Shown in pieces: positions 35,842 through 44,148 of a stretch of 64,000 nucleotides of DNA. The position numbers and the translations under genes are program-made. Source of the DNA: Streptomyces corallincola (GTDB lineage: Bacteria; Actinomycetota; Actinomycetes; Streptomycetales; Streptomycetaceae); the NCBI RefSeq assembly GCF_019104725.1, contig NZ_JAHRXF010000031.1, forward strand, positions 1 to 64,000, given 5' to 3'. A model generated the notes under the pieces. That model saw nothing but the letters and a program-made list of their open reading frames with translations. It was not told the origin of the DNA and searched no databases. How positions within the stretch are numbered: position 1 is the stretch's first letter; the number at the start of each line of letters is the position of its first letter.

Positions 35842-37125
35842 ATGGGATCTGGGGGGATCTTCTTGCTGACGTCCGTCTTCATCGCCGCCGTCTCGCTGGC
35901 CCTGTTCTGGATGGCGGCTTTCACCCTGTGGTGGCAGATGCACGCCTGGCGCACGCCGGAGGTGCTCGCGTCCACCCGGTTCGGCAGACCCGACGGGGGC
36001 GAGCACCTGTCGTTCTCGCTGCTGCTGCCCGCGCGGCACGAGCAGGCCGTGCTCGACCACACCGTCCGGCGGCTGCTGGAGTCCACGCACACCGACTTCG
36101 AGATCGTCGTCATCGTCGGGCACGACGACCCGGACACCACGGTCGTGGCCGAGCGAGCCGCCGCCCGCGACCCGCGGGTGCGGGTGGTCGTGGACACCCA
36201 CGAGAAGAAGAACAAGCCGAAGGCCATGAACACGGCGCTGCCGCACTGCCGGGGCGACGTCGTCGGGGTCTTCGACGCCGAGGACCAGGTGCATCCCGAA
36301 CTGCTCGCCCACGTGGACCACGCGTTCCGCACCACCGACGCCGACGTGGTGCAGGGCGGTGTGCAGCTCATCAACTTCCACTCCAGCTGGTACAGCCTGC
36401 GCAACTGCCTGGAGTACTTCTTCTGGTTCCGCTCCCGGCTGCACCTGCACGCGCAGAAGGGGTTCATCCCGCTCGGCGGCAACACCGTGTTCGTACGGAC
36501 CGCCGTGCTGCGGGACGCCGGTGGCTGGGACCCGGACTGCCTCGCCGAGGACTGCGACCTCGGCGTCCGCCTCTCCAGCGTGGGCAGGAAGGTCGTCGTC
36601 GCCTACGACTCCGACATGGTCACCCGCGAGGAGACCCCCGGCACGCTGATGTCGCTGCTCAAGCAGCGCACCCGCTGGAACCAGGGCTTCCTCCAGGTGT
36701 ACCGGAAGAAGGACTGGAAGCAACTGCCGTCCCTGCGGCAGCGGTTGCTGGCCCGCTACACCCTGATGACCCCGTTCCTCCAGGCGTTCTCCGGAGTGGT
36801 CATCCCGCTGAACGCGGCCGTCGCGCTCTTCCTCGACGTGCCCGTCGGCGTCGCCTTCCTGACCTTCCTGCCGCTGGTCACCGCCGCCGTCACCTTCGTC
36901 TTCGAGGTGGTCGGCCTGCACGACTTCGGCCGCCAGTACGGCCTGCGGGTGAGCTTCGCGCACTACGCGAAGCTCATCGTGGGCGGCCCCTTGTACCAGG
37001 TCCTCCTCGCGGGCGCGGCGATCCGCGCCGTCTGGCGCGAGCAGCGGGGCCGCAACGACTGGGAACTGACCCGTCACGTCGGCGCGCACCTCGCCGAGCC
37101 GATCCGAGAGGACCTTCCCGCGTGA
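35842..37125 (+). CDS. Processive family-2 glycosyltransferase (cellulose-synthase-like)
   Basis: A 427-residue membrane synthase. An N-terminal span (about 5-32) is followed by a GT-A domain with the processive motifs: FDAEDQ (about 146-151), the EDCDLG acceptor Asp (about 236-241), and QRTRWNQG (the Q-x-x-R-W signature, about 274-281). Several membrane helices follow (about 310-400). This layout fits polymerisation of a beta-linked polysaccharide across the membrane. Sugar identity is unknown. It starts a four-gene operon whose genes each overlap by 4 nt and which ends in a copper-radical oxidase, recalling CslA-GlxA of Streptomyces, although the sequences around it differ. Confidence 0.9.
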   Translation: MGSGGIFLLTSVFIAAVSLALFWMAAFTLWWQMHAWRTPEVLASTRFGRPDGGEHLSFSLLLPARHEQAVLDHTVRRLLESTHTDFEIVVIVGHDDPDTTVVAERAAARDPRVRVVVDTHEKKNKPKAMNTALPHCRGDVVGVFDAEDQVHPELLAHVDHAFRTTDADVVQGGVQLINFHSSWYSLRNCLEYFFWFRSRLHLHAQKGFIPLGGNTVFVRTAVLRDAGGWDPDCLAEDCDLGVRLSSVGRKVVVAYDSDMVTREETPGTLMSLLKQRTRWNQGFLQVYRKKDWKQLPSLRQRLLARYTLMTPFLQAFSGVVIPLNAAVALFLDVPVGVAFLTFLPLVTAAVTFVFEVVGLHDFGRQYGLRVSFAHYAKLIVGGPLYQVLLAGAAIRAVWREQRGRNDWELTRHVGAHLAEPIREDLPA

Positions 37126-38810
37126 CCTCCACGCTTCCCGCGGCGACCGCCACCGAGGTCGTCGCGCCGGGCAGGGCTGTGCCCGAACCGCCCGCACCGC
37201 CCGCCCCGCGCCGTACCGTCCCACCGCTCCGGCTCCGGCTCCGGCTCCGCTCCTCCCGCCCCGACCTGCTGCTCTGCGGGGCGCTGCTGCTGGCGGTCCT
37301 CGTCGTCCAGGGCTGGAACATCGCCGCCTACCCGGCCCTCAGCGACGACGAGGGCACCTACCTCGCCCAGGCCTGGGCCGTCCAGGAGGGCCGGGGCCTG
37401 GCCCACTACACGTACTGGTACGACCACCCGCCGCTCGGCTGGATTCAGATCGCGCTGCTCACCCGGGTGCCGTCCTGGCTGAGCCCCGGCGCCATGACCG
37501 TCGGCGCCATGCGCTCCGCGATGCTCGTGGTCAGCGGGGCCGGCGCGGTCCTCGTGTACGTCCTCGGGCGCCGTCTGTCGCTGCCCCGCTGGGCGGCCGG
37601 GCTGGGCATGGCCCTGTTCGGGCTGTCGCCGCTGGCCGTGGTGCTCCAGCGGGAGATCTTCCTCGACAACATCGCGGTGATGTGGCTGCTGCTGGCGTTC
37701 TGTCTCGCCGCCTCGCCCAGCCGTCACCTGTGGCACCACTTCGGCGCCGGACTCGCCGCCGCCGCGGGCGTCCTCACCAAGGAGACGATGCTCGTCGTCC
37801 TGCCCGCCCTGTTCGTCACCATGTGGCGGCACAGCCACCACGACACCCGCAAGTTCGCCCTCACCGGAGCCGTCACCGCCTGCGCGCTGATCGGCTTCTC
37901 CTACCCGCTGTTCGCCCTGCTCAAGGGCGAGTTGCTGCCCGGCAGCGGCCATGTCTCGCTGTGGGACGGCATCACCTACCAGATGTCCCGCCCCGGCTCC
38001 GGGTTCCTGCTGGCCCCCTCCTCCGGCTCCTACGGCGTCCTGCACTCCTGGCTCTACTACGACCGGGTGCTCCCGCTCGGCGGGCTCGCCGGGGCGCTGC
38101 TGCTCCTGGTCACCCGGCGCCGGTCGGTCACCGCCCGCGCGCTCACCGGTCCCGCCCTGGTCGTCGCCGTCCTCACCGCCGTCGCGCTGCGCCCGGGCGG
38201 CTATCTGCCCGCCATGTACGTCATCGGCGCGCTGCCCTTCCTCGCCCTGGTGCTGGCCGGGGGCGCCGCCTCCGTCACCCACGCCGTGCTCCGGCGCGGA
38301 CGGCGGCCGGGGGAGCGACGCCTGCTCACCGGCGGCCGGTTCGCCCTCGCCGCCGTCCTCGCGCTCGCCGCCGGGGCGTACGTCGTACCCCGCTGGTACG
38401 ACGGCGACCGCACCGCGCTCACCACGGACGCCAACAAGCCGTACCGGCAGGCCGCCGCCTGGCTCGGCACCGAGGTCGAACACCCGGAGAGGAAGCGGGT
38501 GCTGGTGGACGACGCGCTGTGGCTCGACCTCGTGCACGCCGGATACCGGCCGGGGCTCGGCGCGATCTGGTTCTACAAGGCCGACCTGGACCCGGCCGTC
38601 ACGAAGACCATGCCGCGCGGCTGGCGGGACGTGGACTACGTCGTCGCCTCGCCCACCGTACGGCGTGACGCCCGCGACCTGCCGAACGTCCGCGCGGCCA
38701 TCCGGCACTCCCGGCCCGTCGCCGTGTTCGGCACCGGCGAGGACCGCGTGGAGATCCGCCGGGTCCGACCGGCCACCGACCGGCAGGCCCCTGTGGGAGG
38801 GACCCGATGA
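37122..38810 (+). CDS. GT-C membrane glycosyltransferase (ArnT/PMT-like)
   Basis: A 562-residue polytopic protein with about ten membrane helices. The conserved acidic motif in the first extracytoplasmic loop (ALSDDEGTYLAQ, about 68-79) and the following YDHPPLGW mark a GT-C enzyme of the PMT/ArnT clan, which uses polyprenyl-phosphate sugars as donors. GTG 37122 overlaps the synthase stop (GTGA). It may decorate the polymer or a lipid with sugar supplied by the next gene product. The acceptor is unknown. Confidence 0.88.
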   Translation: MTSTLPAATATEVVAPGRAVPEPPAPPAPRRTVPPLRLRLRLRSSRPDLLLCGALLLAVLVVQGWNIAAYPALSDDEGTYLAQAWAVQEGRGLAHYTYWYDHPPLGWIQIALLTRVPSWLSPGAMTVGAMRSAMLVVSGAGAVLVYVLGRRLSLPRWAAGLGMALFGLSPLAVVLQREIFLDNIAVMWLLLAFCLAASPSRHLWHHFGAGLAAAAGVLTKETMLVVLPALFVTMWRHSHHDTRKFALTGAVTACALIGFSYPLFALLKGELLPGSGHVSLWDGITYQMSRPGSGFLLAPSSGSYGVLHSWLYYDRVLPLGGLAGALLLLVTRRRSVTARALTGPALVVAVLTAVALRPGGYLPAMYVIGALPFLALVLAGGAASVTHAVLRRGRRPGERRLLTGGRFALAAVLALAAGAYVVPRWYDGDRTALTTDANKPYRQAAAWLGTEVEHPERKRVLVDDALWLDLVHAGYRPGLGAIWFYKADLDPAVTKTMPRGWRDVDYVVASPTVRRDARDLPNVRAAIRHSRPVAVFGTGEDRVEIRRVRPATDRQAPVGGTR

Positions 38811-39988
38811 GCAGCCACGAGTACACCGTCCCGGTCCCCGGCGTCGAGGCCGCCGAGGTTCCCGAGCCGGGCGCCGTCACCATCGTCGTCCCCACCTTCA
38901 ACGAGTCAGCGAACGTGGGGCAGTTGCTGCACCGGATCACCGAATCGGTGCCGTCCCGGCTGCCGTTGGAGGTCGTCTTCGTGGACGACTCCACCGACGA
39001 CACCCCCGAGGTGATCCGACGGGCCGCGCGGGACTGCCCGTTCCCGGTGACCGTGCTGCACCGCGCGGAACCGGTCGGCGGGCTCGGCGGCGCGGTCGTC
39101 GAGGGGCTGAAGGCCGCCACCTCGGAATGGGTCGTCGTCATGGACGGCGACTGCCAGCACCCGCCCTCGCTGGTGCCCGAACTCGTCGCCACCGGCGAGC
39201 GGTCCGGCGCCGCGCTGGTCGTCGCCTCCCGCTACCTCAAGGGCGGCAGCCGCGCCGGGCTCGCCGGGAACTACCGGGTCGCCGTCTCGCGGGCGGCGAC
39301 CTGGCTCACCAAGTCCCTCTTCCCGCGCCGGTTGCGCGGCATCAGCGACCCGATGAGCGGCTTCTTCGCCGTCCGGCGCGGCGCGATCACCGCCGAGGTG
39401 CTCCAGCCCCTCGGCTACAAGATCCTGCTGGAACTCGCCGTGCGCTCCCGGCCCCGGCAGGTCGCCGAGGTGCCGTTCGTCTTCCAGGACCGGTTCGCCG
39501 GGGAGTCCAAGTCCACGGCCGCCGAGGGCCTGCGCTTCCTGCGCCACCTGGCCGGGCTGCGCGCCGCCTCACCGGCCGCCCGCGTGATCGGGTTCGGGCT
39601 GATCGGCGCGAGCGGCTTCGTGCCCAACCTCGGCGCGCTCTGGGCGCTCACCGCGCTCGGGACGCACTATGTGCCCGCCGAGATCATCGCCAACCAGTTC
39701 GGGGTCGCCTGGAACTTCCTGCTCATCGAGCATCTGCTGTTCCGCGACCGGCGCGCGCACCGCCGCTGGTGGGACCGGCTCGGCCGGTTCGCGCTGCTCG
39801 CCAACGCCGATCTGGTCCTGCGCATCCCGCTGATCGCGCTGCTCGTCGGCCGGTTCGGGATGAGTGCCGTCACCGCCACCGCGCTCGCGCTGGTGGTGAC
39901 GTTCGTCCTGCGCTTCGTCGGGACCGAAGCGCTGGTCTATCTCCCGCGACGGGGCGGGAACCGTACGACCGCGAGGAGAGCCGTGTGA
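38807..39988 (+). CDS. DPM1-like glycosyltransferase fused to a GtrA membrane domain
   Basis: A 393-residue protein. The GT-A domain (about 20-255) has VTIVVPTFNESANV and MDGDCQHPP (DxD-like), as in dolichyl-phosphate mannose synthases. A GtrA-type domain with four helices follows (about 260-385, starting VIGFGLIGASGFVPN). It should load a sugar onto polyprenyl phosphate and help flip it outward, making the donor for the preceding GT-C enzyme. ATG 38807 overlaps the previous stop (ATGA). Confidence 0.9.
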   Translation: MSSHEYTVPVPGVEAAEVPEPGAVTIVVPTFNESANVGQLLHRITESVPSRLPLEVVFVDDSTDDTPEVIRRAARDCPFPVTVLHRAEPVGGLGGAVVEGLKAATSEWVVVMDGDCQHPPSLVPELVATGERSGAALVVASRYLKGGSRAGLAGNYRVAVSRAATWLTKSLFPRRLRGISDPMSGFFAVRRGAITAEVLQPLGYKILLELAVRSRPRQVAEVPFVFQDRFAGESKSTAAEGLRFLRHLAGLRAASPAARVIGFGLIGASGFVPNLGALWALTALGTHYVPAEIIANQFGVAWNFLLIEHLLFRDRRAHRRWWDRLGRFALLANADLVLRIPLIALLVGRFGMSAVTATALALVVTFVLRFVGTEALVYLPRRGGNRTTARRAV

Positions 39989-42387
39989 ACATCCGCCGCA
40001 GACGGACCGCGCTGGTCGGGGTGGGGGCCCTGACCGCCGGTCTGCTCCTGACCGCGCCACCGGCGGCCGAGGCCGCCAACCTGATCAAGAATCCGGGCTT
40101 CGAGACGGCGGGGACGGACGGGATGCCGTCCTGCTGGGAGAAGTCCGGCTGGGGGGACAACGACTTCACGTTCCAGACCGTCGCCGACGCGCACAGCGGC
40201 GGCAAGGCCATGAAGGTCACGCTCACCCGCCGGGTGGACGGCGACCGCAAGGCCCTGATCACCGAGTCCGCCGCCTGCGCGCCGCCGGTGAGCGCGGGCC
40301 GGCAGTACGACCTGTCGCTCTGGTACAAGAGCACCACCCCGGACACCAGTGTCACGCTGTTCCGGCACGACACGACCGCCGGCTGGCAGTACTGGACCGA
40401 CCTCAAGACCCTCGACATGGCCTCCGCGTGGACCAGGGCCACCGTCCGCACCCCCGAGGTCCCGGCCGGGACCGACCTGATCACCTGGGGTGTCTCGGTG
40501 TACGGCACCGGGTCCGCGACCACCGACGACTACACGATGGACCAGGTCCCCGCCGTCACCCCGCCCGCCCCGTGCACCGGCACCACCACCCAATGCGCGG
40601 ACGGCAGTTGGGCGGTGCTGCCCACGCGGAACCCGGTGCGCTCCATGCACTCGGTCGTGCTGAACAACGGCAAGGTGCTGCTCATCGCGGGCTCCGGCAA
40701 CAGCGAGGAGAACTTCGCGGCGGGCAGCTTCACCAGCGCCGTCTACGACCCGGCCAGGGGCACCTACAAGGTGGTCCCCACACCGAAGGACATGTTCTGC
40801 GCCGGGCACGTCCAGCTCCAGGACGGCCGCGTGCTGGTGATCAGCGGCAACAAGGCGTACCCGGTCGCGGGCGGGCACGGCTACGAGGGGTTCAGGGACT
40901 CGTACGTCTTCGACCCGAGGACCGAGACCTATGCCAGGACCAACGACCTCAACGACGGGCACTGGTACCCGTCCGCGACCGAACTCGGCAACGGTGACGT
41001 CATCTCCTTCGGCGGGCTCCGCGAGGACTCCACCGGCTCGGTGACCACCGAGTACTGGTCGGACGCGCAGAAGAAGTGGCTCGGGCTCGGCCAGGTCAAC
41101 CAGACGTGGTCGTACTGGGGGCTGTACCCGTCGATGGTGCTGATGCAGGACGGCCGCCTCTTCTACACGGGCAGCCATGTCTTCGGCAACAACATCCCCG
41201 GCTCCGGCGCCGCGATCTACGACTACGGCGCCAACACCATCACCCAGGTCCCGGGACTCCAGAGGAAGGACGAGCGCGACCAGTCGGCCAGCGTGCTGCT
41301 GCCCCCGGCGCAGGACCAGCGCGTCCTCACCCTCGGCGGCGGCAACATCGACTCCAACCCGGACGCCAACCGGCTCACCGACGTCATCGACCTGAAGCAG
41401 GCCAACCCGTCCTACGTCGCCGGACCGCCGCTCCCGCAGGGCACCGTGGACCTCGCCAACGGGAAGACCGCCCAGACCGGCGACCAGGGCAAGATGTACG
41501 TCTCCGCCGTGCTGCTGCCCGACGGCAAGGTCCTGGAGACCGGCGGCGCCCTGCACAACCGGGCCGACCCGGTGTACGAGTCGTCGCTCTACGACCCCGC
41601 CGGGAACACCTTCGACCCCGTCGCCGCCGACCCGCAGTCACGGGGCTACCACTCCTCCGCGTTCCTGCTGCCCGACGGCCGCGTCATGGCCACCGGTGAC
41701 AATCCGGGCAACGGCACCTGGAACCACAACGTCTCCGTCTACACCCCGCCCTACCTCTACAAGGGCACCCGGCCCGCCATCACCTCGGTGATCAACCAGG
41801 AGTGGAAGTACGGCGACACCCAGCGCATCACCGTGGACCGGCCCATCGCCAAGGCCGAGCTGATCCGCCCGGCCGCCGTCACCCACTCCTCCGACCCCAA
41901 CCAGCGGTTCGTGGACCTCCCGCTCTCCGTCAGCGGAAACAACGTCGATCTCAACGTCACCAGCAACCCCGACCTGGCCCCGCCCGGCTGGTACATGCTG
42001 TTCGCGGTCGATGCCAACGGGGTTCCCTCGGTGGCCACGTGGGTCCACCTGACCGGCCCGGCCGCCCTCGCCGGGAGTGCCCCCTCGGCCCACGTCCACG
42101 CCTTCGCGGACGAGCCCCGGGGCAAGGTCACCGGGCCCGGAAAGCGGCGCGCCTCCCAGCCCGTCGGCCAGGTCCTCTCCGGCTGCGACCGCCACTACGG
42201 CTCCGCCAACGTCTGCGTCCCCACGGTGTTCCCGCCCCGGGTCGGGCGGACACCGGCGGCCCGCTGCGCCTGGCTGGCGAAGAACCACTACGGCCCCCTG
42301 CGGCTCAACGGGTCCGACGACCCGCTGGGCCTGGACGCGAACAGGAACGGGGTGGCCTGCGACAAGGAGGACGTGAGGCGCCGTTAG
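39985..42387 (+). CDS. Secreted copper-radical oxidase (galactose-oxidase/GlxA-like)
   Basis: An 800-residue secreted enzyme. It has a signal peptide (cleavage near AEA-ANL), an N-terminal carbohydrate-binding-like domain (about 31-185), a seven-blade kelch region, a C-terminal DUF1929 domain and an extra excalibur-like calcium motif (GLDANRNGVACD) at the end. All copper-radical residues are present: Cys272 (MFCAG) and Tyr328 (GHWYPSA) for the thioether cofactor, Tyr555-His556 (RGYHSS) and His581 (WNHNVS). It should oxidise a primary alcohol or aldehyde to make H2O2, probably on the polymer made by this operon. GTG 39985 overlaps the preceding stop and follows GAGGAG. It is longer than GlxA because of both terminal additions. 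Confidence 0.9.
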   Translation: MNIRRRRTALVGVGALTAGLLLTAPPAAEAANLIKNPGFETAGTDGMPSCWEKSGWGDNDFTFQTVADAHSGGKAMKVTLTRRVDGDRKALITESAACAPPVSAGRQYDLSLWYKSTTPDTSVTLFRHDTTAGWQYWTDLKTLDMASAWTRATVRTPEVPAGTDLITWGVSVYGTGSATTDDYTMDQVPAVTPPAPCTGTTTQCADGSWAVLPTRNPVRSMHSVVLNNGKVLLIAGSGNSEENFAAGSFTSAVYDPARGTYKVVPTPKDMFCAGHVQLQDGRVLVISGNKAYPVAGGHGYEGFRDSYVFDPRTETYARTNDLNDGHWYPSATELGNGDVISFGGLREDSTGSVTTEYWSDAQKKWLGLGQVNQTWSYWGLYPSMVLMQDGRLFYTGSHVFGNNIPGSGAAIYDYGANTITQVPGLQRKDERDQSASVLLPPAQDQRVLTLGGGNIDSNPDANRLTDVIDLKQANPSYVAGPPLPQGTVDLANGKTAQTGDQGKMYVSAVLLPDGKVLETGGALHNRADPVYESSLYDPAGNTFDPVAADPQSRGYHSSAFLLPDGRVMATGDNPGNGTWNHNVSVYTPPYLYKGTRPAITSVINQEWKYGDTQRITVDRPIAKAELIRPAAVTHSSDPNQRFVDLPLSVSGNNVDLNVTSNPDLAPPGWYMLFAVDANGVPSVATWVHLTGPAALAGSAPSAHVHAFADEPRGKVTGPGKRRASQPVGQVLSGCDRHYGSANVCVPTVFPPRVGRTPAARCAWLAKNHYGPLRLNGSDDPLGLDANRNGVACDKEDVRRR

Positions 42388-42448
42388 CCACTGGCGTGCG
42401 CCGGGCCGCGGACGGTACGCCGTCGCGGTCCGGCGGACGGGCCCCGGC

Positions 42449-43078
42449 TCAGGGGGTCCCGTCGGCCCCGAGCGGTTCGACCACGTCCAGCGCGCGGTCC
42501 AGCAGATCGCGCAGTTCGCCCCGGCAGCCGTGGTCCGCCCAGTACAGGGACGCCTCAAGGAGGGCGCCGACCAGGGCGGTGGAGCGTATCCGCGCCTCCA
42601 GGGAGCCGGGGTCCAGGCCGGTGCGTTCGGCGAGGGCGGTGCGCAGCGGCCGTGCGGTGTCGGCGGCGCTCCGGGTGAGACGGTCGCGTACCACCGGGAC
42701 CTCGGCGGCGAGCCTGGCCCGCAGCCGTACCGCCTCGGGGTCGCACTCCTCGGAGCGGGCGACGGCCTGGCGCAGGGCGTGCCGCAGGGCCAGCGGCCAG
42801 GGTTCGGCGGCGGGCCGGGTGCGCAGCGCGTCCAGGACGAGGGTGCCGTCCTCCTCGGGCAGGACGATGTCCTCCCTGGCCGGGAAGTAGCGCAGCACGG
42901 TGGAGGGGGACACCTCGGCGCGCCCGGCGATCCGCTCGACGGTGGCCGCGTCCCAGCCGTCCTCCTCGATCAGCGCGCGGGTGGCGGCGCGGATCGAGGC
43001 ACGGGTCCGGAGCTTCTTGCGTTCGCGCAGGCCGGGCGGGGACGGTTCGGTGGGGGGAGGGGTGGGTGCGGCCGTCAT
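42449..43078 (-). CDS. TetR-family regulator
   Basis: A 209-residue TetR-type repressor. The N-terminal HTH is IRAATRALIEEDGWDAATVE followed by RIAGRAEVSPSTVLRYFPAR (about 30-68); the ligand domain resembles TetR C-terminal family 17/MftR-like proteins. The ATG at 43078 is chosen; an in-frame GTG at 43096 would add six residues, and neither has a clear ribosome-binding site. Just upstream and codirectional is the hemolysin III gene. Target unknown. Confidence 0.85.
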   Translation of the reverse strand: MTAAPTPPPTEPSPPGLRERKKLRTRASIRAATRALIEEDGWDAATVERIAGRAEVSPSTVLRYFPAREDIVLPEEDGTLVLDALRTRPAAEPWPLALRHALRQAVARSEECDPEAVRLRARLAAEVPVVRDRLTRSAADTARPLRTALAERTGLDPGSLEARIRSTALVGALLEASLYWADHGCRGELRDLLDRALDVVEPLGADGTP

Positions 43079-43109
43079 GCGCTCATTGTCGGGCACGGCC
43101 GCACGCCGC

Positions 43110-43832
43110 TCACCCGTGCTGGTAGGCCACCAGCGAGATGCCCACGTAGTGCACGACGAACGCGGCCAGCGTGAAGGAGTGGAAGACCTCGTGGAAGCCG
43201 AACCAGCGCGGTGAGGGGTTGGGCCGCTTGATGCCGTAGACCACGCCCCCGGCGCTGTAGAGCAGGCCGCCGACGACGACCAGGACCAGGACGGCGATGC
43301 CGCCGGTGCGCAGGAAGTCGGGCAGGAAGAAGACGGCCGCCCAGCCCATCGCGATGTAGCAGGGGGTGTACAGCCAGCGCGGGGCGCCGACCCAGAACAC
43401 CCGGAAGACGATGCCCGCCGCCGCTGCCGCCCAGACGCTCCACAGCAGCCAGCGGCCGGTGCTGTCGGGCAGGAGCAGCAGGGTGAGCGGGGTGTAGGTG
43501 CCCGCGATGATCAGGAAGATGTTGGCGTGGTCGAGGCGGCGCAGCAGGCCGCCCATCCGGGGGCCCCAGTCGCCCCGGTGGTACAGCGCGCTCACCCCGA
43601 ACAGCAGGCACGCGGTGAGGACGTAGATGCCGCACGCGACCCGGCCGCGGGTGGAGTCGGCGAGCGCGGTGAGGACGAGGCCGGAGATCAGTACGGCGGG
43701 GAACATGCCGAGGTGCAGCCAGCCGCGCAGCCGGGGCTTGACGGGGTGCGGCAGCGAGAGCGCGCGTGGACCGCGGCCGGTGGCCGGCGTGTCCAAGGGC
43801 GCGTCGGGGACGGGCACAGTCATGCCCGGCAT
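43110..43832 (-). CDS. Hemolysin III/PAQR-family membrane protein
   Basis: A 240-residue protein with seven membrane helices (about 45-235). The family signature histidines and acidic residue are present (GVSALYHRGDWGP; RLDHANIFLIIAGTYTP; FHEVFHSF), as in TrhA/YqfA, linked in bacteria to membrane-fluidity control. Despite the name it is unlikely to be a toxin. ATG 43832 has GGAGG 10 nt upstream, better placed than for ATG 43823. It is divergent from the PEP carboxykinase gene. Confidence 0.9.
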   Translation of the reverse strand: MPGMTVPVPDAPLDTPATGRGPRALSLPHPVKPRLRGWLHLGMFPAVLISGLVLTALADSTRGRVACGIYVLTACLLFGVSALYHRGDWGPRMGGLLRRLDHANIFLIIAGTYTPLTLLLLPDSTGRWLLWSVWAAAAAGIVFRVFWVGAPRWLYTPCYIAMGWAAVFFLPDFLRTGGIAVLVLVVVGGLLYSAGGVVYGIKRPNPSPRWFGFHEVFHSFTLAAFVVHYVGISLVAYQHG

Positions 43833-44148
43833 CGTACCTACGCCTCCGTAAGTCAGATGTGAGCGCACGCTCAGGCGCGCTCCGTACCGGTGGCACATGT
43901 GCCCCATACGCACCACGGAGGCAAAGAATCCTCCTGTCGGAGCCCATGCGGACGCAAAGAACCCCGTAGATCGTGGGATAGCTCACTTCGCTCACTTGTG
44001 AGGCCCCCTGGACAGATGGGCGCGGAGCTTGGACGATCAAATGAGTGCGGTCGGCACCGGATGAGCGGCTACGAAGCGTCCGGGCCGCGGCCCCCACGGG
44101 GCGACAAGAGAAGAAAACCCTCGAAGACTCTCTGCATTAGGAGCAATC
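43833..44148. other. Divergent promoter region of hemolysin III and pckG
   Basis: No gene is seen in these 316 bp. It includes the palindrome at 43892-43903 and a comparatively A-rich stretch (44106-44148) leading to the carboxykinase ribosome-binding site AGGAG. Confidence 0.6.
43892..43903. promoter_or_regulatory. 12-bp perfect palindrome GGCACATGTGCC
   Basis: The palindrome lies about 60 bp upstream of the hemolysin III start and 245 bp upstream of the carboxykinase. It could be an operator for either gene; the regulator is unknown. Confidence 0.35.
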
